Shown here piece by piece: positions 19,661-32,410 of a stretch of 64,000 bases of DNA. The first letter of the stretch is position 1. Every line of letters starts with the position of its first letter. The DNA is from Micromussa lordhowensis (taxonomy: Eukaryota; Cnidaria; Anthozoa; Scleractinia; Lobophylliidae), in assembly GCA_964020085.1 (NCBI GenBank), contig OZ026598.1, forward strand, positions 26,596,697-26,660,696, read 5' to 3'. Below the pieces are notes generated by a model. It was not told the origin of the DNA. It was given only the letters and a program-made list of their open reading frames with translations, and did no database searches. A program made the position numbers and the translations under genes.

Positions 19661-22489
19661 GGTGTAGCGTTCAAGTTATACTTCTGTGTTACTGACCAAG
19701 AATCAGACAAAGGCAGTGAAGAAACTAGTTTTCAAAGTAGTGAGGAAAACAACGGTCATTCAAAAGTTGCCAACAGATTTCCTGTCATGTGGGGTAGACC
19801 TGTCATCTGTTTTAGTCTGGGCAATCAGAGAACAGCGACTTTACTCCTCAGACACAGAGTCAATGGAGTTTAATATCAAACTTGATGGAAGGCCTCTAGG
19901 GGGTATGTCAATAGTAACAAAACGTAAAGTAAGTGTAAGCTACACAGCTTCATTTTACATTCAGTTTGTGTCACAAGTTGGCCAAGCAGTTCTTCATTTA
20001 ATAGGTAGTCTGGATGTATAATATTCAATCAATTGAGTTAATTAGCAAATATTCTTGACCTGCTACAATGTCAATGGGTAAACTTTTCCTGACAAAAAAG
20101 TCCAGTCGATGTGCAGTTACATGTCAAACCCAATGACTGATGCTTTTAGTAAATCCTGTTTATATAATTTTTTTGTTGTCGTCTTTTTTCCCAAAATGCT
20201 TAACTGGTCTAAAATTTTAAACTGCAACATAGGTAGAAGTCAAGTTGCTCCAGGGCTTGTTCCCATCAACTTTGAGAACAAGAGTTCAGAAAGTGCCCTT
20301 TCTGTTTATCCCGTTGCCATTGCTAATTGTAAAGAAAAAAGGTAATTCAAGGTTGTAATTGTCATATGTATGCAAATGTCTTACATAAAGCTAATAACAA
20401 TTTGCTGTAATATGCAGTATATATGTTAAGTTTTACCATGATGGAAAAAGAACATTCTGTCTTCTTGTTTACTTGTCAGTTTAGTGATATGAAACCTTCA
20501 GGGAAACAAATTATTGTGATCTTCCTTAGTTGGAGAATTAAGTCCTATAGTTGCAGTCTGTCAGTCAAGGAAGCCACACAAGTATGCCAGGATTGATAAC
20601 CTCTCAGATCATTCCCTTTTGAACAGTTTAAGTTTTCATACTTTTTTTTAGGGATCAACTTGTTCAGCTGATCTCAATTTTAAATGAACAAAAAGGGGAA
20701 ATGAGGAAAAATGGAATCATTGTAGATGGTAAAAAATACCAGATCAACTTTACAGGTACGAGTACACTCAGAAGGAAATGTCAAACATACTTTTAGCAAA
20801 TTATCTGGTTATGTTATAGAAAAGCATTTTCATTTAAGATCAGTGGAGGGAGCAATAATTACAAATTATTCCCTCTTGATACTGGTAACACAGGTGTTAC
20901 AATCAGAACTCCAAACAAATTATAGTGCAGGTATGCATTGGAAACTGAAACTACCTCATCACACACATGTCTGTTGGTGTTCTGCTCAGTAATGATTTTA
21001 TATAATGTTAAAATGTAGAAAACAAGGAATTAAATTTTGAGGAATTGAAAAATTGCTCAAGCTTATTAATAGCTTGGATTAATTTTGTCTTTTGCAGCTA
21101 CCCTTGTATATAAAGCACTCCTTCTCTTGTTAAACAAGAGAGACGATGAAGACTTTGTTCTTGGTGGCAAGGGGTACAAGACAGAATTCTGTTTCATTTG
21201 TGATGCTGTAAGGGTATGTAAACACGACTTAATTGTGTAAAACAACTGTTAACTATTACTGTAATCTAAAAAGTTGCTTTTTGCCAAGTAAATATATACC
21301 ATGTAACTTTGCCCGTTATAATCACTTGGGTCAAGAGATTATTCTTCGATGCATTTAAATGGTAAACCAATGTACCAATGTTCAGTATACTGTAATTACA
21401 AACTGTTCTCCACCTTGCTTTAATTTCACGGCTTAATTAAATTTGCATCTTGAATACAGTTATGGTAATTCATACCCCTATAGCTGAAATCTGTCAAGAC
21501 AGTTGGTATATTGTGGACCTGGAGGGATTGTGTATCGCATGCAGCCATTTTCTTGGGTTGCCAATAAACTATGGTAAGCTGATTTTCCAGGCATGTTCCT
21601 GTCATGGAGTTGATCTGGATGAAACATGTTTGAATTGCTTAAGATCCAAAGCTAACATTGGCCAGTAAATATCCAAGTGTACTGTTTCTTAATCTCAAGA
21701 GGTAACCAGGCAGTGTTGCAGCTACAGAAGTGTCACAGTCCAGGGAAAGTATAGTTAGTATAGGGTTAGGTGATTTTATATCATGGCCATGAATTAGCAA
21801 AAGGAAACTGTATTTGTTGATAATAAGATCAAGTAGTGCTGTATTTTAGGTTTCAGCCTAGATCCAATTCTTTGAGTGCAACTTAGGTTTAACAGACCCA
21901 AAATAAGTTAAATGTTTCTTTGGTAAGCTTCAAAGACTCTGAGAACAGCGTACTATAGTAAACACGTAAATGGGAATGAAGCCAGTTCTGACATTGAGTG
22001 TGGAGGTCCATTTGATAGTCTCTTGTTGATGAACTAAGGTACAAAGGATGTTTTGAGTATAAAGTTAGAGTACCCAGTACTATAAAAATGTGTATATAGT
22101 AAATTACAGATGTAGTTATTGTAAAAATCGTATACATCTTATGTAATCATTTAAATGATTAAAATCAGTTTTTTCTTAAAAGATCTACAGGTTTCTATGA
22201 TGACCTTCAGTTTCTGCTTGGAGAAGATATCAGCAGCATAAACCTTTGCTCACTATGTGAAACGCAAAATTGCAAGAAAAAAAATATTTAAAAAAATACT
22301 AGCTTCGCCTCAATTCAACATATTTAAGGCTGTTTTGCTCTATCTTGTTATTCATTACTATTATTATTATTGTTTTTATATTCCTCCTATTATACCTTTT
22401 ATATTTCAATGTCTTAGTTTATTTATTACTTCTATTTTTCTACTGTGATGTATATGTGTTTGTATGTGTAAAAAGGGTAAAGTCTGCAT

Positions 22490-22935
22490 ACGAGCCTAGT
22501 GGCTCATCAGGCCGGAGCTTATCCTGGTTTCAGTAGCATGACGCGACTAGGAGTATTTCTACTCCCCCCTGGATGGGATGCTAGTCCATCGCAGGGTTAC
22601 CCCCAGCATCAAATTCACCGGTACACATTTATACACCTGGGTGGAGAGAGGCACTGTGAGAGTGAAGTATCTTGCCCAAGAACACAACACAATGTCCCCG
22701 GCCAGGGCTCGAACCCAGAGCACTCGCACCAGAGTCGAGCACACTAACTACGAGGCCACCGCGCCCCTGTAATAATACTGGCTGGCCCCTGTTGTAATAC
22801 TGGCTGGCTGTCCCTTTTAACTTTTTAGTTAATACAGGCAGCCAGACCACCTATATTTATCTCTATCTATTTGAATAATTTATCTGTATGTATGTAAGTT
22901 TATGGGGTAAATAAAATTGTTGTTGTTGTTGTTGT
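22490..22935. repeat. Dispersed SINE/LINE-tail-like repeat with (TTG)n end
   Basis: A GC-richer block starts near 'gagcctagtggctcatcagg' and ends in AATAAA plus TTG repeats (22911-22935). It splits the gene-like region between two exons. The 3' microsatellite suggests a retroposed element. I recall this type of sequence as frequent in coral genomes, but have not checked it. Confidence 0.5.
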
Positions 22936-25176
22936 GAGCAGCTGTTAGGATCTTTAGGTTTATTTGGTCATCGAGTTGGCTCTCTTAACGAGTTGAACCA
23001 AGTGTTGTCTGACCATGGGCCTGAAAGCTGCAAGGGCTTCCCCTGTGTTATTGTGAAAGAAAAACCTAGGCAGCAAACAGCAATAGAAAGGAACAACATA
23101 AAAGTTGCATCATTTTCTGGTTGGTTGATTTTGTCTTTTTTTAATGTTCACTTTATGCAGATATGGTGCCTTTGATTGTCAGCTGTGTGGCAAATGATAT
23201 TTGACTTTATACAGTTATTAGGCATGTTCAGCAAGTCTTCTTCAGTCAGACTGTAACGCTCAAAATCCAGTACTGTCTTTGTTCCTTTAACTAAATTGCA
23301 TTTGCATCAGTATGTTATTCTGTCAGCTATATACATGTATTATATGTTTTGTCCTAAACATAATACTCTGGTTCATTTTACTAAACTAATAAGTTATTTG
23401 CTGTGCTGAACCATGTCTAATACAGGATCATTTGAGAGGGAAGTATTAAAACAATTTGATAGCATCGTTGAGAGATCCCTGCCTTTAGAGAAAGTTACCA
23501 GTTACTATAAGCAGTGTCCTGGCACAGCAAAGCAAGTAATTCTGGACTATGTGACATTTTTTGAAGAAAGAAAGATGGTAAGTCATAAGGGTTATATTTT
23601 ATGTGTCAGTGTAATATTTCCAAATGCGGCTTGCTACATGTATGTGTGGGGACCAAAACATATATGTACACAATGTACAAACTCAACTGCATTAAATATT
23701 TGCAGCTCTTTTTTTGCTTTCTTTTTCAGTTCCCCAGGGACCATTTCCTCCTTTCAACCCAGTGTATTATCAAATTTTTCTAACAATGAGAAATTTTTGC
23801 CATTTTATTCCGTTTCCATTTTTTGTAGCTTCAAATGGCTTATTTGATTTTGAAAAGAACAAACAATTTCACATTAATATTTTTATTTGTTTCTGACATG
23901 CTTGATTGTGGAGTGATAACAAGGGATTATGGAGTCCATCAAGAAACAACCATGATTGAACAAGCCAATGGTAAGAGGCAGTGATAAATTTATATTAGAA
24001 ACAGTTTGTCAAGAAACTACAAAATTCTGATTAAAAATTTTGTTTCATTAATAAGCAGTTCTGAATTTTACAGATTTTGAGGCTTTTCTTCTTAATCTTA
24101 AAACTTAATGGGAAGTCAAACAACAGAAGACTGAATCAAAGTTTCTGGAATTGTCTGCATTGTCCGATCAGCTGACAACAACACTAGGACAGCCAAAACC
24201 AAAAAAAAGAAAGAAGAATTCCAGATCAGTTCAGCCTTCACTGCAGGAACACCCTTTTGCCAGTTATGCAGCTGAACTTCAAATTGAATTTTTCAAAAAG
24301 GTACAGCTGTACAGAACTGAAGTTTAATGTTTTGGTTGAAATACATGTAGTTGTATTCTGTGATTGAAATACTGAGTTAAACTTCATTAAACTTTAGATC
24401 GCATTTAAACGTTTCCTTTCCTATTGTCCTATGGTACTGTTTGCCTCTTTGCAGATCCTGTATACAACTTTGTTGCATATGGTGTTCTTCAGTTACTTAT
24501 AATTACAATTATTTATCAATTATTTTAGGTTTGTGCTGACTGGAGAGAAATTGCTCTGATACTTCGTGACAGGGTGTTTGAGGATCATGAAGAGGAGCAT
24601 ATTGATATCTATGATGTGAAGTTTAGAAGTGATACCTTTTCTTTTTGTCTGCTCAGTTGTTTCTTCTTCAAAACCAGCCTTGCTTTCTGAAAGCAATCCA
24701 AAATAGGGGCCAAAACTTTTATGCTGGCTAAGTTAGTATGCACAAATTATAAGAAAACTGCAATCATTTTATTGAAATTGCAGTGCAAAGAGTGGGGTTT
24801 CCTCTTGAAGTTATTTGGAATACACCTTGGTACAGGAGATTATGGCCATCTTGTCATTGACCATAGTGCAATGTTACTTCGTCGGTTTCGTTCACTATAT
24901 AAGTACTCGGGGCAAGGATTTGAAGCTTCCCATAAGTTGCATCGTCAGCTGTTCTCCAGAGCCACAAATCATGATTCTACTGAACCAGGGCAGTCAAGTA
25001 AGTTAATACAATTTGTAAATACCTTGCCACAAAAAGTAATGATTAACATCGAAATTATTCTGACAATAAACAACATAGCTACCTTGATGTTGTAATCTCA
25101 ACAGAAGAAGGCTTCTACATCTGGTTGGACACATTGGGAGGTTGCATGTGTTGCTCTAATTAAATAAATTATATAG

Positions 25177-25374
25177 TTTATTCAAACCTATTACAGTCAT
25201 AGCAACTGAATTACAGGTTGAGTGAACAAGACACAAGTACACTACACAACAATAATGATTTATCCAGGCTTGAGGTTTATTCAAACCTATTACAGTCATA
25301 GCAACTGAATTACAGGTTGAGTGAACAAGACACAAGTACACTACACAACAATAATGATTTATCCAGGCTTGAAC
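25177..25374. repeat. Two tandem copies of a 99-bp unit
   Basis: The 25177-25275 sequence ('tttattcaaacc...') repeats at 25276-25374 with at most a couple of differences near the unit end. It lies just upstream of the last exon-like piece of the decayed gene. Confidence 0.9.
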
Positions 25375-25767
25375 CTGATTGCTACAATTGGATGTGGCTG
25401 GAAACCAGTGAATACCAGTTCTTGGTCCAAGGAAAAGAAAGAATGGATTTTGAAAATTGACCAATTATTTTGTGATTTATTTGGTAGTGACTTTGTACCT
25501 TATAAATACAGTAAAGATAAAGGGATTGGTGTTGATGAAAGTACTATTTTCATTGGTATGATTGCGCTGAATTGGCCACGCGCGATACATAAATTAGCAC
25601 GCGTTTTCTCAAGAGACCATCGTAATACCCATGGGTATTGAGCAGAGTATTTATTCGACCTCCACACTTGTAATTGCCCTGCTATGCGTTCATGCCCCGA
25701 GAGGTCGCTTCAGAGCACCCTTTTTTGTCTTCGTTTCCACGTTTCCGTCGCTGAGCCTAATTTCCTT

Positions 25768-25890
25768 ATGGCCGAAGCTCCTGTTCCTATTCCTCCAGAT
25801 GTTTTGGTGGCTGCTCTTCCCACTGCCGAAGCCGCAGCTGCAGCCGAAGTTCCTGCTGCCGGCGATAATCCGGTTGCTCCCGCTGAAGAG
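25768..25890 (+). CDS. Possible first exon, Ala/Pro-rich
   Basis: 41 codons from MAEAPVPIPPDVLVAALPTA to PAEE end exactly at a good donor (gtaagc). The composition is Ala/Pro/Glu-rich, with a GC content well above its surroundings. No domain can be named. The downstream exon is not identified; a minisatellite and then a LINE follow. It could be the start of a transposon gene interrupted by that LINE. Confidence 0.35.
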
Positions 25891-25954
25891 GTAAGCTGGT
25901 TTCTCTCGCTTTACTGTGGTTGTTTTTTGCTCGTTTCGTGGTCCACTTTTTAAA

Positions 25955-26290
25955 TGTGTGGCGTGTGTCGCCTTTGCTTTCATGGCGTGTGTCGCCTTCT
26001 AAGTTTGTTTTCATGGCGTGTGTCGCCTTACAAGTTTGTTTTCATGGCGTGTCGCCTTTAATTTAGCCTTCATGGCATGTGTCGCCGTTTTTACTAGTTT
26101 TTTGGCGTGTGTCGCCTTCTAAGTTTCTTTCCTTGGCAACTGTCACCTTAAAATTTGTTTCCTTAGTGTGCGTCGCTAACCAAGTTTGTTTTTCATGCGT
26201 GTGTTGCCTTTTGGTATACTTTGGTGGCGCGTTTCGCCTCGAATTTTGTTTTCATTGGGTGTGTAGGTTCGTGTGTTGCCTTCAAGCCAA
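25955..26290 (+). repeat. Degenerate minisatellite around GGCGTGTGTCGCC
   Basis: About ten copies of a 28-33-bp unit, roughly 'tttcatggcgtgtgtcgcc' plus a variable pyrimidine/A part. The first copies are the most regular and later ones drift. The core GGCG...CGCC can form a small hairpin in each unit. It starts about 65 bases after the donor of the Ala/Pro-rich exon. Confidence 0.8.
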
Positions 26291-26299
26291 TTACATGTA

Positions 26300-26844
26300 G
26301 TGTTCATCGGTAATTGAACAAAGTAAAAGCTTTTATTTATTCCAGATGATTTCTGGACATTTGTTCCTTTTATTTTAACACAAGTTTTTGGCAAAGGTTG
26401 CCTTCATGTTGGGTTTTCCCCGCTTATCCGTTCTTAAGTCGATTTTCAACAAACACAGTCAACCCTTGGGTTATACGCTCGATGTAAGTTGTTTCTTTGA
26501 CATATATCACGTTGTCTTATACTTTACTTTTCTTGTACTCTGCCACTGTTGGCATATTTTATTTCTCGTTTGTGACTTGACTTTGAATATATATGCTTCT
26601 GCGGATCTTGTCTCGCTTTGTTCGTCCCTAAATTCTCAGTTCGAATTCTCTTCGCAAACAGCATGCTTTCTCCGTTTTAACGTCATAATTTGCACGAGAT
26701 TTTATTTTGTTGGCTTTGCATTCCTTAGTGTATCGCTAGGTGCTGTTTTCGTTACGGTGACTATTTCTGACATACTTCTGCGGTAGTAATTTTATTCCTA
26801 ATCGCGTTATGCTTTTACCAGGGATCAATTTTCGTTTCTGGGCA
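26300..26844. other. AT-rich, no gene supported
   Basis: A plus-strand frame at 26388-26786 is Phe/Cys/Leu-rich and looks like chance translation of pyrimidine-rich DNA. Confidence 0.4.
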
Positions 26845-26990
26845 ACCGAGGTCTAATCATTTTTTTTTCACATTTTTATTCCATTATTAACTACAAACTA
26901 CAGCGCTATTATTAGGTGTCAATAACATTGATAATCACATTGTCATTTGATCTTTAGTATCACACTTAATATTACACTTACAGACCGTAA

Positions 26991-29900
26991 TTAACTATCA
27001 ATAAATAATTTCCACCTGGCCTGGAATTTTCTTTGCGTGTTGTTTTTGACGGCTATGTACTTTTCAGTCTTGTATTTCATATTAATTACTTCTTTAAAGG
27101 CAGCTATATCTGGGCTAAGACAACGTTTACGGCTCGTCCAGATATGCCATTTTGCAACAATTAAAAAATAATTTAGTAAGCCGCTTACTTCATCTAATTT
27201 ACCTATCATAACATCCTGCAAGGAAAGTTCAGCATGTTTACCAGAAAGTGCAAACCAAAAATTTTTGAAATCTTTCCAAAACTGGTTAGTATGAGTACAT
27301 TCATAAAATAAATGATTAACAGTTTCTGGGCTAACTCTACAAAAAGTGCAAGAATCGTCTTGAACATAACCTATTTTGGCTAGACGAGAATTAGTGAAAG
27401 TGATATCACTTAGGATTTTAAATTGAAAACTTCTGATAAACATTTCAGATGAGACAGTCTTCACTTTCGAAAACGCTTTAGTAACAGCTGAATCTGCTAA
27501 ACCAAAGTCCTCCTTCAATTTAGCAAAGCCTCTCGAAACTTTTGCCTTATCCGAAACAAGCAATTCATAGAAGTGTTTATTTTTACACACAATAGGATTA
27601 ATTTTTTTCTCCCCACAGTGAAATTCCAAAGGGCATTCTAGTTCGCTTTCAATCACATCCAAACTCTTCAGGTGGGCAGGAACAGCAGCACGAACTCCTG
27701 ACCAGACTAAAAAATTTGAATGCTTCAGACCTTTACTTTTAGCACTATTAAAAGATTCTATATTATTCTTATTGAATTGCAAGTGGTTAATAAGCAGTAT
27801 ACCTGCTTTAATGTAATTTGAATAATATATTGTTTTATTATCTATCTTAATATCTTTGTTGTTCCAAATTATATTGTAAGATATAGATGGCCTAGTTGAA
27901 AAGGTGATTCTTAAGTCAGCCCACCATTGGAGAAGTTCTCTATAAAAAGTAGAAGTAACTTTACAGTCTTTGGCATCGTAATTACAACTAAATAGAAAAA
28001 CCCGCCAAAATCCTCAAGCAGACATTTAATATAAGCTTTCCATGGGGACGAACCTCCTGAAAAAATTCTATTAAGCCAAGCTAATCTTGACGACTTAACA
28101 TACGTTTCGAGATCTATTAAGTTCAAACCTCCGTATTTCAAGTCATTTACAGCTGCCTTTCTAGCTATTTTGTCAGTCCCTTTCCATAAAAAATTATAAA
28201 TAAACGTGTTTAATTGTTTTATAAATTCTCCTGGAGTTGTTAGAACTGAGAACACATATAACATTTTGGGAAGCAGGAGTGATTTGATGATGGTAACCTT
28301 GCCAAAAAGTGAGAGGCCTCGGCAATTCCACAACGATATTTGTATTCGAATGTCTTTTAATTTATCATAAAAATTTTTCTGTAATTGGTCAGTATCATTA
28401 TAAGTAAATACTATCCCAAGGGCTTTGACACATTTGCTCCACCTAATAGTCCCAGGTGTCGCTGTATTTTGTCTGCATGAGCCAATCCACATTGCTTCGG
28501 TCTTAGTATGGTTAACTTTTAAGCCTGAACAAATTGTAAATCGATCAAGCAATTGAAGAATGAGTTCTACACATTCGATATTAGGTACACTTACAGAGTA
28601 AGGTCATCAGCATATTGCACTAGCTTGAATTCTTCCTGCCCTATCATTATGCCTTGAATATCTTGTCTACTTCGAATAGTGACTGCTAAAATTTCGGCGG
28701 CAATAATAAATAAGTATGGTGATAACGGGTCTCCTTGTCTAACTCCTCTCTGTAATTCAAAATATGAAGTACAAATATCATTGTTTAATACACAACTCGT
28801 TAGGTCATTATAAAATGTTTCTACCCATCTCATGAGGGTGGGCCCAAAACCAAAAGCATCTAAGCATTTTAACATAAAATTCCAGTCAATACTATCAAAC
28901 GCCTTTTCAAAATCAATAAACAATAATATGCCTGGTATGTTTTGTTGTTTTGTATACTCCATAACGTCTATAATTGATCTTGCCGCTTCACCAATGAACC
29001 TGTCCTTGACATAACCTGTTTGGTTAGTATGTATTATCTCTGGAAGAACTTTAATAATCCTTGCTGCAATTACTTTAGAAGCAATTTTGGCATCTACATT
29101 AATTAAGGATATTGGTCTCCAATTTTCTAAATAGTTTCTGTCTTTTTCTTTCTTTTCAATGAGTGTAATTAAAGCTTGCTTTTGAGAAGAGGACATTTCC
29201 TTATTGTCAAAGGCCTCATTAAAAGATGCGATCAAAAATTCACCTATTAAGGGCCAGAACATTTTGTAGAACTCTATTGGAATGCCATCGTTTCCAGGCG
29301 TTTTACCTACTTGAAAGGAACCCAAGATGGACTCGCACTCCTGAAAGGTTATTTTTCCTTCGCAACGTGAACTTAGCTCGTCAGAAAGTTTCGATATGTT
29401 TGGGTTTTCCAAAAAACTTTTAGCTTGTTCACTGTTCAGATTTACTCTTTGTCTGCTATACAACTTGCTGTAGAAAAGTTTTTCAGCATTCAGTATCTCA
29501 AACGGATCAGTCGAAAACGAACCACTGAGGTATAATTTCCTTACATGTTTTTTAATAGTTGCGTTTTTCTAGATTTAAAAAATATTTACTGCTCTTTTCA
29601 CCGTGCTTGTGCCATCTTGCTCTTGCACGAACAACAATTCCTTCTACTCTTTCATCATATAATGTTTCAAGTTCATTTTTAAATTTGTCCATTTCTAGTC
29701 TTGTGATTTCACTGGGGTTTTCTTGAAATTTATTTAATGCATCTTGATACTTGAATTTAAGCTCCTCTTCTCGCTTTTTACGTTCTTGTGCTAGTTTTTT
29801 AGAATAAGTAATTGAGCTTGTTTTAATTTTAAATTTCAGCCAATCCCATTTGGCCCTATTGTCTGATAAATCCTTTGCATCATGCAACCAGTTTGGCAGT

Positions 29901-30739
29901 TCACTGTTTATCATATCTAGGTAATCTGGCCTGTCCAGCAAGGAAGTATTTAATTTCCAAAAGCCAGGTCCTTTGCGGCTCTCCTTAATATTTTCTAATT
30001 CTAGTATTATAGAAGAGTGGTCAGTTTTAATCGAGGCTACAATATCGACCTGTGTGACCAAATCATTTAAATTGTCCGAAATAAGCCAATAATCAAGTCT
30101 ACAAAAGATGAAAGGAGAGCTTTTACTCCACGTGTAGCTGCGAGTAGTCGGATTCTTAATACGCCATATATCATGGAGACTAAATTCATTTTGAATGCTT
30201 TCAATCGAATTTATCACATGTTGTCGAGGAATTAGAATGCCACCTTTTTTGTCTACAGCCGGATCTAACGGACAATTAAAGTCTCCACCTACAATAACAT
30301 TGCTATCACCGTCCAAGTCAATACCCCGTAAAGTAGTCGACAAAGCCTGACAAAAGCAAACAGCTTCTGCATCTTTATTCAGACCGTAAAGGTTTATCAG
30401 AAAATAATTTTTGTCTTTGATTTTTGCATTCAGCATTATTAGCCGTCCTTTTAAATCACATTGTTTGTGCTGAATAACAATGTCCAAACCACTCCTAATT
30501 AATACAGCGACACCTCTCGCATTGGTGCTCCCATGAGAAAACATAATAGAGGAACCCCATTCTTTTTTCCACTGACTCTCACAATTCTTTGTTGTATGTG
30601 TTTCCTGAAGAAAAATCAGATCTGCTTTTTGTTTACGACACCAAGTAAAAATAGCTCTACACTTTCTGAAATTGCCAAGGCCTCTAACATTAAGAGAAAG
30701 CAATTTAAGGCTATCAGGTTTCATTTTAGAATTGTTCAT
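26991..30739 (-). pseudogene. LINE ORF2: endonuclease, reverse transcriptase, zinc-like C-terminus
   Basis: Starts MNNSKMKPDSLKLLSLNVRG at 30739. The endonuclease part shows LNVRGLG, LIFLQETHTT, VGGDFNCPLDP and KTDHSSIILELE. A stop near 29552 ends this frame. RT then reads YLENWRPISLINVDAKIASK, FIDFEKAFDSIDW, GVRQGDPLSPYLF and VQYADDLTL (to 28591). Further frames (28552-27911, 27782-26991) hold the thumb and a C-terminal CTFCRVSPETVNHLFYEC zinc-like motif. At least three frame breaks or stops make it inactive. It provides nicking and reverse transcription in active members of the family. Confidence 0.9.
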
Positions 30740-31118
30740 ATGAAATATTTTGTATTGGTTGTTTAGAATATTTAAAAGTTATTGACAGCATATTGTTTAA
30801 TTTAACATATTCACACCAGTTGTAAATTTGCAATTGGAAGTGTGGAATGTGGAAGTTTTCAAAACATGAAAAAACATACACAAAACCAAGACAGAACCAA
30901 CAAAGACAAAACACACACAAACAAAACTTCGAAAGCGTACTTACCATGGCTTTGGCCGCCCGGTTGCTAGGTACACTTTTGCCGAGTAAACCGAATTTTC
31001 TTCATATATTAAATAGACATTCACTATTACACAAAAATCAATAAGTAAAATAAATCTCCATGGCATAAATGTCAACATAATCCAGGAGTAAAGCACTGTT
31101 CAATTATAACTTAGAAAG

Positions 31119-31893
31119 TTAAGCTTTAGGTAGGTAAAATGACTTTAAGCTGTCCGTTCCTTCCTTCTTATACAGAATTCTAGCCAGAACGCTCCATGGT
31201 ATAAAGGCAAACTGAACTTCAGGCCTGGCTTTAAGTTCTTGGAGATAATTTTTCCTCAACTTCGACCGATCCTCGCGGACAGATTTTGAAACATCATCCG
31301 AGATGAAGATCATTGATTCTTTAAATTTGTTATCCTTTAACTTACTTGCCGCCACTTTGAGCAGGTTAACTTTATCAGTGTACCACAACAAGTACACGTG
31401 GATCGGTCTCGGCTTTGGCGTCTCGTTCTCAGATGGATTCCGTCTAAAACTGCTTCTGTGTGCTCGCATCACTTCAATTTTCCACTCTAACTTCATGTGG
31501 CGTTGCAAAAGTTCAACCTCAATAAATTCCTCCATCGAGACAAAATCTTTCTCGCTCTCCTCTGGAACGCCCCAAATAACCACGTTGTTTCTTTTGGAGC
31601 GGTTTTCTAGGTCGTCAATTTTCTCCTTCAAAACCTCAACCTCCGTCCAACTTAGAATTGGACTCCTGAATTTCTATATCCGTCTCCTTGAAACTATTCT
31701 TCAAGTCTTCCACATCCTTGATAATTGTATTTTGTGCCATCTCCAACTTGTTTAATTTGCTCAACATTTCATTCTTCGCTGTAATGAGGACGTCCATCTT
31801 GACAAGAATGTCATCCAGCTTACGCGAAGAAGAATGGGCTGATTCACTCGTCATTTCGTGTTTTCGCGCTTTAGACCTTGTATTTATATTCAT
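31119..31893 (-). pseudogene. LINE ORF1 (coiled coil plus RRM-like domain)
   Basis: The frame 31893-31636 starts MNINTRSKARKHEMTSESAH and carries a coiled coil (LVKMDVLITAKNEMLSKLNKLE). After a shift at about 31633 the next frame has KIDDLENRSKRNNVVIWGVP, the hallmark lead-in to the L1 ORF1 RRM-like core, and ends SLKSFYLPKA at 31119. One frameshift separates the two parts. It would be an RNA-binding chaperone of the element. Confidence 0.8.
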
Positions 31894-32023
31894 AAATGAA
31901 TCTAACTGGAGGGAAGCTTAAAACATTTGCAATGAATCGCTAGAAATGGAAGAAAATGCGGAGAGCTCGGAAAAGCCGTCCTACCCTCGTGGAGTCATGC
32001 GCATGCCACCGAGGTCTAATCAT

Positions 32024-32335
32024 GATAATCGACCTCAATATCTATATCGACTTGTAATACTAATCAACTTCGATTTGTCGTGTTCAATTTGTGGTATTAG
32101 AGCTCGAAATTAATCGAGTGAGATATCCGCTAATCGTGCTCGGTAAACAAACCAACCTGGGATTTAAAGTCGAGCTTGGTCGTATTGGAGCTCGATAAGC
32201 AAGAGGTCCGGGTGGGACCGTCTATCGAGCTATATCGAGCTCGAGAGAATTGTATCGAGCACGACTGGATTTCTTTTTCGAGGTCGATTTGTAATATAGG
32301 GCGAAAGGGGACTGGTGAGGAGGAATAAAGACGCT
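32024..32335. repeat. Segment rich in TATCGAGC / GCTCGATA words
   Basis: Many short copies and reverse complements of ATCGAGCT-like words (for example near 32110, 32170, 32222, 32232, 32255). No longer unit is visible. It is the sequence into which the LINE was inserted. Confidence 0.5.
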
Positions 32336-32347
32336 CTCGAAAAAGGA

Positions 32348-32373
32348 CTGGTATCTAGTGAGTAAAGGGGGCA

Positions 32374-32410
<37 letters not shown>

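Larger units (their letters stand above)
19686..25600 (+). pseudogene. Decayed multi-exon gene of an unknown, transposon-like family
   Basis: A series of plus-strand exon-like pieces lies between splice-like sites. About 19790-19900 ends SMEFNIKLDGRPLGG; 20650-20750 holds LISILNEQKGEMRKNGIIVDG. The piece 21098-21213 has KALLLLLNKRDDEDFVLGG and FCFICDAVR with a CxxC-like pair. About 22182-22255 is next, then 22938-23130 (SLGLFGHRVGSLNELNQVL), 23424-23577 (EREVLKQFDSIVERSLPLEK) and 24071-24318 (in-frame TAA early). About 24530-24625 holds WREIALILRDRVFED. Then 24791-25000 has GDYGHLVIDHSAMLLRRFRS and FEASHKLHRQLFSRATNHDS, and about 25361-25560 ends the series. I cannot name the family or show a catalytic site. 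The stop, a repeat insertion at 22.3-22.9 kb and a tandem duplication mark it as dead. Confidence 0.45.
26845..32023 (-). mobile_element. Full-length L1/Tx1-like LINE with 16-bp target duplication
   Basis: The same 16 bases, ACCGAGGTCTAATCAT, occur at 26845-26860 and 32008-32023. Between them lies a 5,147-bp element whose minus strand runs ORF1, ORF2, 3' UTR and a short A-run (nine A on the minus strand) right against the duplication. That is the classic product of target-primed reverse transcription, and it fixes both borders. ORF1 and ORF2 each carry frame breaks. Confidence 0.92.
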
